Assembly: GCF_003031585.1 (NCBI RefSeq)
Contig: NZ_PWAA01000042.1
Location: 1-64,000 of the forward strand
Direction of reading: 5' to 3'
Origin: Thalassobius sp. I31.1
GTDB lineage: Bacteria > Pseudomonadota > Alphaproteobacteria > Rhodobacterales > Rhodobacteraceae
DNA length: 64,000 nucleotides
Below the pieces are notes generated by a model that was given only the letters and a program-made list of their open reading frames with translations, was not told the DNA's origin and searched no databases. A program made the position numbers and the translations under genes. Within the stretch, counting starts at the first letter, position 1. Every line of letters starts with the position of its first letter. Of this stretch, positions 53,305 to 62,393 are shown one piece after another.

Positions 53305-54861
53305 ATGTCAGAACCCGTTTCCAAGGCCGAAGTTGAAGATGTTTTATCGTCTATCCGTAAACTTGTTTCGGATGACAACACTTCGGTTGAAGCGGTTGCC
53401 CCGGCGCCTGTGACGCCGGTGCTGATTACGCCCGAAGTTTCTGTAAATCATGAGGAAAATGCGCCTGTGGACCAGGGTGTTCTGGTTCCTGATGTGGCGG
53501 AACGCACAGCGGATGTGTCATGGAGCAGCGGATTTGTGGTCGCTGAGGATCAGGTTGTTGAAGAAAGTCAGGCTGCTGAAATGCACGCAGGGATTGCATC
53601 TGTGGCTGAGGTAGAATCAGTTCAGGTTGAAGAGCCGGTGTCGGCCGGGTTTGAATCGGATTTGACCGAAGGCTCTGCCATCTCTGCCGGAGATGACGCA
53701 TTGGATGAAGGTCCTGCTGTCGATTTTGAGGCCCTTGCCGAAGCCCCATTGGCAGAATTTGCGACCACAGATGCGACAGCTGTTGTGGCTGCTTTCAAAC
53801 TTCTGGAAGACAAGGCTGCACATATGGAAGCTGCGATTTCCGACCAGGATGATGACTGGGAAACCGATGGGACAGAGCTTGCGGATCTGGCTGTTGAGAA
53901 GTTTTCTGATTTCAACGTAACCCCGAAGGCTGAGACTGCGGATATTTATGTTTTGGGACAACACGAAGCGGTTACTGTTGCGCCGCTTCTTTTGCGGGAA
54001 CAGGAAGAGGTCACAGCGACTGAGGAACCCGTTCCGGCACCATTTCTGCTGACGACAGCTGCCCTTGTCGCGCGGGAAGATATTGTACTGGGGGCTGGTT
54101 CTATTACCCCGGCAGAACTGTCTGTTGATACAAACACCGCACCCGCAGTTGTGCAAAGCACTGAAACCCGGGATGAATTGAATCCGGAAGACATCGGGAC
54201 TGAAGAACAGGTTGCTGCCGATATCGCCGCTTTTGTGGATCGTAAGATCCCCGATGTGCAGGACGTAGACAATCAAGAACACGCTGTGGATGTTGATGAG
54301 ACGCAGGTGGTTGATTTGCCTTCTGCTGAAGAGGTCGAGGACGAACTTTCGGAAGCTTTGCTGGCGGCCATGCCATCAGATTCGCCTGATGTCGCAACTT
54401 CCGGGGTGACGGAGGTCGGGGATCTGGCTGAAGGTTCTGACGAACTGTCCGTTCTTGGCGACACTGAGGTGTCTCCGGTTGCGGAGGAACAGTCTGTGTC
54501 GGAAAACAGTGCGGTTGAGGATTTTGTTGTAACAAATACAGAAGCCCGGGTGGAACAGCAGGAAGATGCGGAACCCACCCCTGAATTCACAACACCGGCG
54601 CCTGAGGACCGTGTCGAAGACCTGTCTGTCACTGAGGACGTAACAGAAACCAGTGCGGAACATGTCGCTGCTGATGAGGAAACTGATCAGGGTGAGGCGC
54701 TCATTTCGGCAATGGATGAAGATAAGCTGCGTGATCTGGTTGCGGATGTGGTGCGCCAGGAGTTGCGCGGGGCACTTGGGGAACGGATCACGCGGAATAT
54801 GCGCAAGATGGTTCGTCGCGAGATCTACCGCACAGTGTCCTCACGCGATTTCGAAAGCTGA
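53305..54861 (+). CDS. Acidic PopZ-like protein
   Basis: 518 residues. The N-terminal helix (VSKAEVEDVLSSIRKLVSDD) resembles the start of PopZ (DUF2497), and the C-terminal 65 residues (DEDKLRDLVADVVRQELRGALGERITRNMRKMVRREIYRTV) form a basic amphipathic helical region. The roughly 430 residues between are highly acidic, rich in E, D, A and V, and lack predicted structure, much longer than in Caulobacter PopZ. PopZ organises cell poles by condensation through such a layout. The assignment is by architecture only; a scaffolding role is inferred. Confidence 0.55.
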   Translation: MSEPVSKAEVEDVLSSIRKLVSDDNTSVEAVAPAPVTPVLITPEVSVNHEENAPVDQGVLVPDVAERTADVSWSSGFVVAEDQVVEESQAAEMHAGIASVAEVESVQVEEPVSAGFESDLTEGSAISAGDDALDEGPAVDFEALAEAPLAEFATTDATAVVAAFKLLEDKAAHMEAAISDQDDDWETDGTELADLAVEKFSDFNVTPKAETADIYVLGQHEAVTVAPLLLREQEEVTATEEPVPAPFLLTTAALVAREDIVLGAGSITPAELSVDTNTAPAVVQSTETRDELNPEDIGTEEQVAADIAAFVDRKIPDVQDVDNQEHAVDVDETQVVDLPSAEEVEDELSEALLAAMPSDSPDVATSGVTEVGDLAEGSDELSVLGDTEVSPVAEEQSVSENSAVEDFVVTNTEARVEQQEDAEPTPEFTTPAPEDRVEDLSVTEDVTETSAEHVAADEETDQGEALISAMDEDKLRDLVADVVRQELRGALGERITRNMRKMVRREIYRTVSSRDFES

Positions 54862-54894
54862 TGACTGTCGCGTAAAATCGTTTACATTTCAGAG

Positions 54895-54928
54895 AACCCC
54901 GATCAGGATATCCTGACGGGGTTTTTCT
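54895..54928 (+). terminator. Terminator after the PopZ-like gene
   Basis: Stem AACCCC...GGGGTT continuing into TCAGGA / TCCTGA with a 2-nt loop and one bulge, followed by TTTTCTTT. Confidence 0.8.
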
Positions 54929-54949
54929 TTGGTACAGAGAAGGGCAGTG

Positions 54950-55516
54950 ATGAACACACCCACACATCTGCTGATCGGTCTTGCGGCCTGTGGCAAAGCC
55001 CATGCCCCGCGCGTCAACCTTGCGGCGGCCATCGGGGCGCTGATGCCGGATCTGTCCCTGTATCTGCTGTCCATTCACGCCATCTGGTGGCGTGGGGTAT
55101 CGCCGCAGATTGTGTTTGATGAATATTATTTCTCAGATGCCTGGCAGGCTGTGTTTCAGGTGGACAACAGTTTTGTCCTCTGGGGCGGGCTTCTGATTTT
55201 TGCTTTCTGGCGCGGGCCGATCTGGTTGCGGGCCTTTGCCGGGGCAGGGTTTCTGCACCTTTGTTTTGATTTCCCTTTCCACAATGACGATGCCCGGGCG
55301 CAGTTCTGGCCGCTGACGGATTGGGTGTTTCACAGTCCTCTCAGCTATTGGGATGTGGATCATCACGGGGGATGGGTGGCCCTGGCAGAGCTTGGGCTTG
55401 TCGTGCTGCTGCTGGGGATTCTCTGGCGGCGTCATCATGGGATGCTTGGCCGTATCGGCCTGGGGCTGACAGCGGCCAGCGTCATCCTGCCCGCCGTGAT
55501 CTTCAGCGCATTGTAG
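54950..55516 (+). CDS. Membrane protein, DUF457/YdjM-like metal-dependent hydrolase family
   Basis: 188 residues with about four membrane segments. It begins MNTPTHLLIGLAACG, then AAIGALMPDLSLYLL, followed by HLCFDFPFHNDDARAQFWPLTDW and DVDHHGGW. The spaced His/Asp residues around PTH, PDL, FDFP and HN resemble membrane-bound metal-dependent hydrolases of the DUF457 group. No substrate is known. AGAAGGG precedes the ATG, directly after the terminator of the previous gene. Confidence 0.7.
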   Translation: MNTPTHLLIGLAACGKAHAPRVNLAAAIGALMPDLSLYLLSIHAIWWRGVSPQIVFDEYYFSDAWQAVFQVDNSFVLWGGLLIFAFWRGPIWLRAFAGAGFLHLCFDFPFHNDDARAQFWPLTDWVFHSPLSYWDVDHHGGWVALAELGLVVLLLGILWRRHHGMLGRIGLGLTAASVILPAVIFSAL

Positions 55517-55596
55517 GCACAGGGTCGGCCAGAAGAAAAACGCGCCCGGATCAGGCGCGTTTCACAAAACTTTCAATCTCAGCGGTTAAACAGCGC

Positions 55597-55911
55597 TTAA
55601 GCTGCTTCGGCCTGCTGGTTGCGGCGTTCACTTTCCTCACGGGACAGAGCCACGGAGGTCCGGACACCTTTGCCCACGAATTCCATCAGGCCGCCCACAA
55701 CGCGTTCGTTCGGGTCAATACCGGCGCAGGACAGAACTTCGCGTCCATCGCGGGAACGTGCCCAGCGCGCGATTTGCTCAGGGCCGTTACCGTATTTTTT
55801 GTCGTCAGCAATAGCGTCGTCCAGCGCTGCCAGAACCACAGCGGCAAACAGCTTTTTAGCGCGGTTGCCCTGTTCATTGTTAAACGCTGAACCATCAACG
55901 AAATCAAGCAT
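55597..55911 (-). CDS. Conserved hypothetical protein (DUF6280-like)
   Basis: 104 residues, soluble, mostly helical: NEQGNRAKKLFAAVVLAALDDAIADDKKYGNGPEQIARWARSRDGREVLSCAGIDPNERVV, then a short tail with EESERRNQQAEAA. It looks like the small protein conserved in Rhodobacterales with no known function. It stands alone, divergent from efp. Confidence 0.75.
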   Translation of the reverse strand: MLDFVDGSAFNNEQGNRAKKLFAAVVLAALDDAIADDKKYGNGPEQIARWARSRDGREVLSCAGIDPNERVVGGLMEFVGKGVRTSVALSREESERRNQQAEAA

Positions 55912-56074
55912 CTCGCCGTCCTTTATATTTTTGCTCTTGTGCTTAGAAGCGTGACGTCCAATATGGCGTAATTCTTACTGATTCGGTGTTGCTATCTCGG
56001 AATGGTAGCTATGCGCGCTGTGCATGGCTTATTGAGGCATTTACACCGCAGGAATATTCGCACCGGACACCGGC

Positions 56075-56103
56075 TTGTCAGCTTCGGGTCATCTATATAT
56101 AGG
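56075..56103 (+). promoter_or_regulatory. Candidate efp promoter
   Basis: TTGTCA (56075-56080) followed after 17 nt by TATAGG, within an ATCTATATATAGG stretch, about 40 bp before the efp ATG. Spacing fits a housekeeping promoter. Confidence 0.4.
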
Positions 56104-56143
56104 TTCCGGTCAGATCCGATCAAGATTTATCAGGAATTTACCC

Positions 56144-56707
56144 ATGCCCAAGATCAACGGAAACGAAATTCGCCCCGGCAATGTGCTGGAACATAACGAT
56201 GGTCTCTGGGCCGCTGTTAAGGTCGATCACGTGAAACCTGGTAAGGGCGGTGCCTTTGCTCAGGTGGAAATGAAGAACCTGCGCAACGGATCCAAGCTGA
56301 ACGAACGCTTCCGGTCTGCTGACAAAGTGGAACGTGTGCGTCTGGAGCAGAAAGACCAGCAGTTCCTGTATGAAGATGATGGCATGCTGATCTTTATGGA
56401 TACCGAAACCTATGAGCAGAACCAGATCCCGTCTGACCTGCTGGGCGAACGCCGCCCGTTTCTGCAGGACGGTATGACCATCGTGGTGGAATTCTATGAT
56501 ACCGAAGCACTGAACGCGACTGTGCCGCAGAAAGTGACCTGTAAGGTTGTTGAGACAGAGCCCGTTGTGAAAGGCCAGACAGCCGCGAATAGCTTTAAGC
56601 CGGCGATCCTTGATAACGGCGTGAAGGTCATGGTGCCGCCATTCGTGGGCCAGGATGAAGACATCGTGGTGAACACAGAATCCATGGAATATTCTGAGCG
56701 CGCGTAA
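56144..56707 (+). CDS. efp: Translation elongation factor P
   Basis: Relieves ribosome stalling at proline runs, 187 residues. Three beta-domains: KOW-like N-terminal ([13 protein letters not shown]; the loop KPGKGGAF carries the conserved modifiable lysine), OB-type middle, and C-terminal ending [23 protein letters not shown]. Start ATG 56144. Followed by a bidirectional terminator shared with ygfZ. Confidence 0.96.
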   Translation: MPKINGNEIRPGNVLEHNDGLWAAVKVDHVKPGKGGAFAQVEMKNLRNGSKLNERFRSADKVERVRLEQKDQQFLYEDDGMLIFMDTETYEQNQIPSDLLGERRPFLQDGMTIVVEFYDTEALNATVPQKVTCKVVETEPVVKGQTAANSFKPAILDNGVKVMVPPFVGQDEDIVVNTESMEYSERA

Positions 56708-56730
56708 GTCGTGAGATAAAGCAAAATGAG

Positions 56731-56757
56731 AAAAGGCGCCGCTTCGGGCGTCTTTTT
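56731..56757. terminator. Bidirectional terminator between efp and ygfZ
   Basis: 10-bp stem AAAAGGCGCC / GGCGTCTTTT with a 6-nt loop. The A/T ends give a U-tract on either strand. It touches the ygfZ stop. Confidence 0.8.
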
Positions 56758-57502
56758 ATTTGGCTAGCGTTACGCTTGCGGCGCCTGCGAGCATACCGTC
56801 TTTGGCACGGTCGAAACGCAGATAGGCAATCGCCTGATCTCCCGCGCGGCTGTGCAGTGTGCCGACGGGTTTACCATTAAGGGTGATTTCTGTGCCGGGT
56901 TCTGCACTGCCTGTGACCGTCACGCGTGCCAGGCCTTTGCGCAATTCGGTTTTATATTTCATCCGGGCGACGATTTCCTGGCCAATGAAACAGCCTTTTT
57001 TGAAATCGACCCCGTTGAGGCGTTCAAAGCCTGCCTCAAGAATGTAGGTATCCGGGGTCAGCTCGATCCCGGTTTCGGGGATCAGATGTTCTACGCGCAG
57101 GGCGGTCTGATCCGGGGCCGGGGAAAGGCCTTTTGCATCACCAAAGCTGCGCCAGCCTAGGGATGTGTGGCGGGGGTCCGTGTCCGCGCCGTCCGGGCGT
57201 TCGCCCGTGCCGCATAGCACGGCCAGATCTGTTTCCTCAAACTGCACATCAGCGCGCAGGCGATACATGGTCAGCCGTTGTAAAAGACCCGGGGCCAGGC
57301 TGTCTGCCACATCAATCAGCAGGTGATCTGTTTCGGATTTTACAAAGAAATCTGCCAGATATTTGCCTTGCGGGGTCAGAAGGGCCGTATAGATAAGCCC
57401 GTGGTCCGCGATGGTGTTGGTCACAAGTCCCTGAAGGAAGCTGAGGCGTTCCGCCCCGGTGACACGGATCACGCGACGTTCAGGCAGGTAATATGTGGTC
57501 AT
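56756..57502 (-). CDS. ygfZ: YgfZ/GcvT-like folate-binding protein
   Basis: Tetrahydrofolate-dependent factor that supports Fe-S enzyme maturation, 248 residues. It has GcvT-like beta structure (RVTGAERLSFLQGLVTN) and the YgfZ signature K-G-C-F/Y-x-G-Q-E in DFKKGCFIGQEIVARM, which contains the key cysteine. Divergent from the glycosyltransferase gene with about 50 bp between starts. Confidence 0.92.
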   Translation of the reverse strand: MTTYYLPERRVIRVTGAERLSFLQGLVTNTIADHGLIYTALLTPQGKYLADFFVKSETDHLLIDVADSLAPGLLQRLTMYRLRADVQFEETDLAVLCGTGERPDGADTDPRHTSLGWRSFGDAKGLSPAPDQTALRVEHLIPETGIELTPDTYILEAGFERLNGVDFKKGCFIGQEIVARMKYKTELRKGLARVTVTGSAEPGTEITLNGKPVGTLHSRAGDQAIAYLRFDRAKDGMLAGAASVTLAK

Positions 57503-57552
57503 GGTCGGCCCCCGGGCTTTTCTTCAGTCACAGGCAGGATATAAGTCATCTG

Positions 57553-58230
57553 ATGGGAAAGAAAACAGTCTCTCTTGAACTCTCTGTGATTATTCCGGTG
57601 CTGAACGGTGCGGAGGATCTGGCGCGTTGTCTGGCGCAGCTGGACGGCGTGGCGCAGGTGATTGTGTCAGATGGGGGATCTGAAGATGAAAGCCAGGTGA
57701 TTGCGGGGGCGTCCGGGGCGCATCTTGTGACAGGGCTGCCGGGACGTGGCGGGCAGCTGAAACGCGGGGCGGACATTGCAGAGATGCCCTGGCTTTTGTT
57801 CCTGCATGTGGATTCGCAGCTGCCAGCGGATTGGTGTGATCAGGTTGCGGGACATATCGCCACCAGTTCTGCGCCCGCCGCCTTTCATCTGCGTTTTGAT
57901 GCACCGGGCTGGCAGGCACGTTTTGTGGCGGGCTGGGCCAATCTGCGCAGCCGCCTGTTTAACCTGCCTTATGGCGATCAGGCATTGCTGATTTCGCGGG
58001 ACGCCTATGATCAGGCAGGCGGATTTGATGATATTCCTCTGATGGAGGATGTGGCGCTGGTGCGGCGATTGCCGCGGGTGACTTTGCTGCCGGGGGCGAT
58101 CACGACCAGTGCGCAACGATATACCCGGCAGGGGTGGTTTACCCGGGGGCGACGAAACCTGTGGCTGTTGTTGCGTTATGTCTGCGGGGCGCGTCCAGAG
58201 GATCTGGCACGGGCTTACCGGCGGAAGTGA
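57553..58230 (+). CDS. Family 2 glycosyltransferase (TIGR04283-like)
   Basis: 225 residues. A GT-A fold start LSVIIPVLNGAEDLARCLAQL with the nucleotide-binding VIVSDGGSEDES, then the metal-binding FLHVDSQLP and YGDQALLISRDAYDQAGGFDDIPLMEDV. This pattern matches the TIGR04283 group, linked in some bacteria to arsenosugar synthesis; no arsenic genes are adjacent here. The ATG at 57553 is preferred over one 60 bp upstream. A dispersed hairpin repeat follows. Confidence 0.87.
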   Translation: MGKKTVSLELSVIIPVLNGAEDLARCLAQLDGVAQVIVSDGGSEDESQVIAGASGAHLVTGLPGRGGQLKRGADIAEMPWLLFLHVDSQLPADWCDQVAGHIATSSAPAAFHLRFDAPGWQARFVAGWANLRSRLFNLPYGDQALLISRDAYDQAGGFDDIPLMEDVALVRRLPRVTLLPGAITTSAQRYTRQGWFTRGRRNLWLLLRYVCGARPEDLARAYRRK

Positions 58231-58231
58231 A

Positions 58232-58280
58232 GCGGGGGCCAGCCCCCGCACCCCCGGAGTATTTCCAGAAGGTGAAAGGA
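58232..58280. repeat. Dispersed hairpin repeat, copy 3
   Basis: GCGGGGGCCAGCCCCCGC hairpin followed by ACCCCCGGAGTATTT and CCAGAAGGTGAAAGG. It starts 2 bp after the glycosyltransferase stop. The tail is the most diverged of the three copies. Confidence 0.75.
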
Positions 58281-58316
58281 AGCGAGGAGCGCCCGTCAGG
58301 GAGCGATGAGCAGCGG

Positions 58317-60137
58317 TTAATTTTCAGGCGATTTTGACTGCAATGCCCAGAGACCGGCGTAAATGCCGTTTTGGGCCAGCAGGTCTTTATGTGTGCCTTC
58401 TTCGGCAACCCGGCCCTGATCCATCACAACGATTTTATCGGCGTTGCGGATGGTAGACAGGCGGTGGGCGATCACAAGCGTTGTGCGGCCTTCAGAGAGC
58501 GTTTCAATCGCGGCCTGCACCAGGGATTCGGATTTCGTATCAAGGGCAGAGGTCGCCTCATCCAGCAGCAGCACGGGGGCGTTGCGCAAAAGCGCACGGG
58601 CAATGGCGATGCGCTGGCGCTGGCCGCCAGACAGGTTTGCACCCCGTGGCCCGGCCGGGCTGTTCAGGCCTTCGGGCAGGCTGTTCACAAAATCAGACAC
58701 ATTGGCGGCATCCAGTGCGCGCGAGAGGGTGGTTTCATCCACATCCTCAAACCCGGGCATGATGTTTTCACGCAGGGTTTCATCAAACAGAAGCGCATCC
58801 TGGGCCACAGAGGAAAACCGCGCGCGCAGATCCTCCAGTGACAATGCGCGAATATCGGTGCCGCCCAGGGTGACCTGACCTGCATCCGGATCAGACATGC
58901 GGGTCAGCACGTTAAAGACGGTGCTTTTGCCCGCCCCGGAAGATCCGACAAAGGCGGTGGTTTTGCCGGCCTCTGCCACGCAGCTCAACCCGCGCAGGGC
59001 GGGCAGGGCGCCGTAGGACAACTCCACATTCTCAAAGCAGATTTCTGTGCCTGCATCGGTGGTTTGTGTGACCGGAGACGCAGGCGACGTGATAGATGGT
59101 TTTGTGTCAAACAGCCGGTAAAGACGTTCAAGGCTGGCAGCCGCAACCTGCCACTGGCCTGTGGCACCGCCCAGACGACGCAAAGGCTGAAAGGTCAGGG
59201 ACATGGCGGTGAAGAACGTCATGAACTGGCCAACGGTTTTTTCACCGGCAATGATTTCCTGGCCGCCCACCATAAGGACGGCGAAGAAACCAATACCTGT
59301 TACGATATCAATCATCGAGGGGATGGTGGCCTGGCTTGCTGCGGTTTTCACCTCGGCTGTTACAATCCGGTCAATGATCCCGCGGAACCGGCTGACCTGA
59401 TAGGTTTCCATCTGGTTCAGCTTAATTGCCTGAATACCGTGAAAGACCTCATCCAGCCGGGTGGATCGTTTGCCTGCTTCTTCCCGCAGGTGGCGGGTTT
59501 TGCGGCGGATGTAGCGTTGCAGGGCGGCAGTGGGCAGGATCAGCAGGGGGACGGCGACCACGGCAACAAGTGTCCAGACCGGATCTGTGGTAATGGCCAC
59601 AAAGAACAGACCAAAAAGCGAAAAGAAATCGCGGCCGACGCCCTGAATGACCACACGCCAGACGCTTTGCACCTGAACCGTGTCCCCCTGAATGCGTTCC
59701 ATCAGAGAACCGGGTGGGTTTTTGTGGAAAAACTGGCTGTCGAGGTTCAGGATGTGATCCAGAAGATCCACCTGCATATCGGTAGAGGACCGCATTGAAA
59801 TTTTTGCAAGCAGGGTTTTGCTGAGGATTTCTGATATGCCGCGCATACAAAACAGCCCCATGATCACGCCGCCAATCCACCAGATTGCATCCGCATCCCC
59901 GCCGACAAAGACATTGTCAAACATCGGTTCCAGCATTTTGGCCAGGATCGCCAGTGACGCCCCGTTGATCAGCATAAATACCGCAACAACCGCCAGTGAC
60001 AGGCGGTGTGAGCGCAGATAATCACGCCAGAGACGGGCAAAAAGCGTGCGGGAAGAATAGTCACCCGCGGTATCCGGGGTGTCGTTCACTGAGGACTGAA
60101 GGGAGGTATCGGTCACGGTTTTTCCTGTCTCGTGCAT
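58317..60137 (-). CDS. MsbA-like ABC exporter (fused membrane and ATPase domains)
   Basis: 606 residues. Six membrane segments in the N-terminal 350 residues (from LSLAVVAVFMLINGASLAILA), then the ATPase with Walker A GSSGAGKST, signature NLSGGQRQRIAIARALL, Walker B VLLLDEATSALD and switch IAHRLSTI. This half-transporter layout fits lipid A/lipid or drug exporters; the substrate is not resolvable. ATG 60137 is chosen though its Shine-Dalgarno is close. The open frame before it runs into the aminotransferase promoter. Confidence 0.92.
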   Translation of the reverse strand: MHETGKTVTDTSLQSSVNDTPDTAGDYSSRTLFARLWRDYLRSHRLSLAVVAVFMLINGASLAILAKMLEPMFDNVFVGGDADAIWWIGGVIMGLFCMRGISEILSKTLLAKISMRSSTDMQVDLLDHILNLDSQFFHKNPPGSLMERIQGDTVQVQSVWRVVIQGVGRDFFSLFGLFFVAITTDPVWTLVAVVAVPLLILPTAALQRYIRRKTRHLREEAGKRSTRLDEVFHGIQAIKLNQMETYQVSRFRGIIDRIVTAEVKTAASQATIPSMIDIVTGIGFFAVLMVGGQEIIAGEKTVGQFMTFFTAMSLTFQPLRRLGGATGQWQVAAASLERLYRLFDTKPSITSPASPVTQTTDAGTEICFENVELSYGALPALRGLSCVAEAGKTTAFVGSSGAGKSTVFNVLTRMSDPDAGQVTLGGTDIRALSLEDLRARFSSVAQDALLFDETLRENIMPGFEDVDETTLSRALDAANVSDFVNSLPEGLNSPAGPRGANLSGGQRQRIAIARALLRNAPVLLLDEATSALDTKSESLVQAAIETLSEGRTTLVIAHRLSTIRNADKIVVMDQGRVAEEGTHKDLLAQNGIYAGLWALQSKSPEN

Positions 60138-60258
60138 TCCCTCTGATGTAGCCCGTCCCGCTGGCGCGCGCAAGAACACCGCAGTTCTACGGTGATTGAC
60201 CTGCGGCTTTCCTCTCCATAACCATAATGCAAAAGAAACAGGGAAGTGCAGGCGCAAC

Positions 60259-61473
60259 ATGTCCGATCAGAACATATCACTGGCCGCTGGCCGTCATTAT
60301 CTGGCCATTCCGGGACCATCAGTCATGCCGGACCGCGTGCTGAATGCGATGCATGTGGCTGCGCCCAATATCTACACCGGGCCATTGCTTGATATGATGG
60401 ATGGTCTTGTGGCCGATCTGAAAGCGGTTGCGTGCACAAAGCACCACGTGGCGATCTATGTGTCGAACGGCCATGGCGGCTGGGAGGCGTCACTGGCGAA
60501 CACTGTTGCGCCGGGTGAAAAAGTTCTGGTGCTGGTGAACGGCATGTTTGGCCAGGGTTGGGCGAACCATGCCATGGGGCTGGGCCTTGATGTGGAGGTT
60601 ATGGATTTCGGCAAACGCGCGGCCTGGGATTTTGATAAGATCGCAGATCGACTGAACACGGATCAGGGACAGATCAAAGCCATCCTCTGCGCCCATGTGG
60701 ATACCTCAACATCATATAAAAACGACCTGCAGCGCCTGCGTCAGGTGATGGATCAGGCCGGGCATCAGGCGCTTTTGCTGGCGGATTGTATTGCCTCTAT
60801 GGGCTGTGATCGGTTTGAAATGGATGCCTGGGGTGTCGATGTTGCGATTTCCTCCAGCCAGAAAGGGCTGATGACTCCTCCGGGGCTGGGGCTTGTCTGG
60901 TTCAATGATAAAGCGGCGGAACGTCAGAAAATCCTGAAACAGGTCTCACCCTACTGGAACTGGGCGCCACGTGCGAACCCGGAAGGGTTTTACCAGTATT
61001 TCAACGGCACCGCGCCGACGCACCACCTGCTGGGCCTGCGCGAAGCCCTGACAATGCTTGTGCATGAGGAATGCATTGAAAACGCCTGGGCGCGTCATGA
61101 GATCCTGGCCCGTGCGGTCTGGGCTGCTTGTGACGCCTGGGGGCAGGGTGGGCCTGTGGAAATGCAGGTGCCGGAGGCGCAGGATCGCGGTCATGCCGTC
61201 ACGGGTGTCAGCATTGGTGCGCCCAATGGTACAAAGTTGCGCGACTGGCTGAGCGAAAATCTGGGCGTGACCCTGGGCATTGGCCTTGGCATCGTGTCCC
61301 CGGATGATCCGGACTGGCACGGACATTTCCGCATTGGCCATATGGGCCATGTGAACGCGCATATGGTGCTGGGCACGCTGGGTGCGATTGATACGGGACT
61401 GAAGGCGCTGGGCATTCCCCATGGCGATGGCGCGCTGACGGCCGCAAGTCGCATCTGTGCGGGGCAGGACTAG
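60259..61473 (+). CDS. Class V aminotransferase (alanine/serine-glyoxylate type)
   Basis: PLP enzyme of 404 residues. N-terminal PGPSVMPDRVLNAM and the AHVDTSTSYKND segment are typical of alanine- or serine-glyoxylate aminotransferases, with the PLP lysine in ISSSQKGLMTPPGL. NWAPRANPEGFYQYFNGTAPTHHLLGLREAL is conserved. Start ATG 60259; a shorter gap to the divergent ABC gene than its open frame suggests. Likely in glyoxylate or photorespiration-like metabolism. Confidence 0.9.
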   Translation: MSDQNISLAAGRHYLAIPGPSVMPDRVLNAMHVAAPNIYTGPLLDMMDGLVADLKAVACTKHHVAIYVSNGHGGWEASLANTVAPGEKVLVLVNGMFGQGWANHAMGLGLDVEVMDFGKRAAWDFDKIADRLNTDQGQIKAILCAHVDTSTSYKNDLQRLRQVMDQAGHQALLLADCIASMGCDRFEMDAWGVDVAISSSQKGLMTPPGLGLVWFNDKAAERQKILKQVSPYWNWAPRANPEGFYQYFNGTAPTHHLLGLREALTMLVHEECIENAWARHEILARAVWAACDAWGQGGPVEMQVPEAQDRGHAVTGVSIGAPNGTKLRDWLSENLGVTLGIGLGIVSPDDPDWHGHFRIGHMGHVNAHMVLGTLGAIDTGLKALGIPHGDGALTAASRICAGQD

Positions 61474-61493
61474 GTTTACTTTCTGCTGGATCT

Positions 61494-61524
61494 CAAATAT
61501 CCGATTATTAAAGTCAGATATTTG
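61494..61524. promoter_or_regulatory. Inverted repeat before chaN
   Basis: CAAATATC ... GATATTTG, 8-bp perfect arms with a 15-bp spacer, 8 bp before the ChaN-like ATG. Candidate operator or leader structure. Confidence 0.4.
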
Positions 61525-61532
61525 GGGCCGCT

Positions 61533-62339
61533 ATGAAACACCTTTTGCTTTCCACTCTTCTGGCCTTAACAGCCACGGCAACATGCGCTGAAGACCTGCC
61601 ACAGGGTATGGCCGGGGCGGATGTGGTTTTTCTGGGGGAAATTCACGACAATCCGCATCACCATGCCCGCCAGGCGGATCTGACAGCTGCATTGCAGCCT
61701 GCAGCGATTGTTTTTGAAATGCTGACGCCGGAACAGGCCGCGCTTGCGTCGGATGAAATGCGTCAGGATCTGACGGCGCTTGAGATTGCTCTGGATTGGG
61801 AAAACACAGGTTGGCCGGATTTTGCCATGTATGGCCCGTTGTTTCAGGTCGCGCCAGAGGCCCGGATCTATGGGGCTGCCGTTTTGCGCGAAGAAGCCTC
61901 GCGCGTGATGTCAGAAGGTGCAGCGGTGGTCTTTGGGCCGGATGCGGGGGAATATGGCCTGGATCAGCCTTTGCCGGAAACACAGCAACAGGCCCGGGAA
62001 GAGGCGCAGCTTGCGGCCCATTGTGATGCGATGCCGATGGAAATGATGGGTATGATGGTTGATTTTCAGCGTCTGCGGGATGCAAGCCTTGCCCGCGTTG
62101 CCCATCAGGCCTTCACAGAAACCGGTGGGCCGGTTGTGGTGATCACCGGCAATGGCCACGCCCGAATGGATCACGGCGCGCCTTATGTTCTGACGCAGGC
62201 GGATAGCACAGTGAAACAGTATAGTTTTGGTCAGTACGAACTTGAGGCAGGCGAAAGGGCCGCAGTACAGTTCGTCAGCTGGGAGATCACAGAGGCCATC
62301 GAGCGCCCCGATCCTTGTGAGGCTTTTGCAGGTAATTAA
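61533..62339 (+). CDS. ChaN-family haem-binding lipoprotein-like protein
   Basis: 268 residues with a signal peptide of about 19 residues (MKHLLLSTLLALTATATCAE; a cysteine lies at 18 but a perfect lipobox is not seen). ChaN/EreA-like motifs: VVFLGEIHDNPHHHARQ, IVFEMLTPEQAA, and the C-terminal VVITGNGHARMDHGAPYVL. Such proteins bind haem in the periplasm and are linked to iron uptake. Candidate operator upstream. Confidence 0.85.
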   Translation: MKHLLLSTLLALTATATCAEDLPQGMAGADVVFLGEIHDNPHHHARQADLTAALQPAAIVFEMLTPEQAALASDEMRQDLTALEIALDWENTGWPDFAMYGPLFQVAPEARIYGAAVLREEASRVMSEGAAVVFGPDAGEYGLDQPLPETQQQAREEAQLAAHCDAMPMEMMGMMVDFQRLRDASLARVAHQAFTETGGPVVVITGNGHARMDHGAPYVLTQADSTVKQYSFGQYELEAGERAAVQFVSWEITEAIERPDPCEAFAGN

Positions 62340-62393
62340 GATTGCGAATCTGATCGTGCCTTCTATCCTTCTGACAAAACGCAGGAGGATAAC

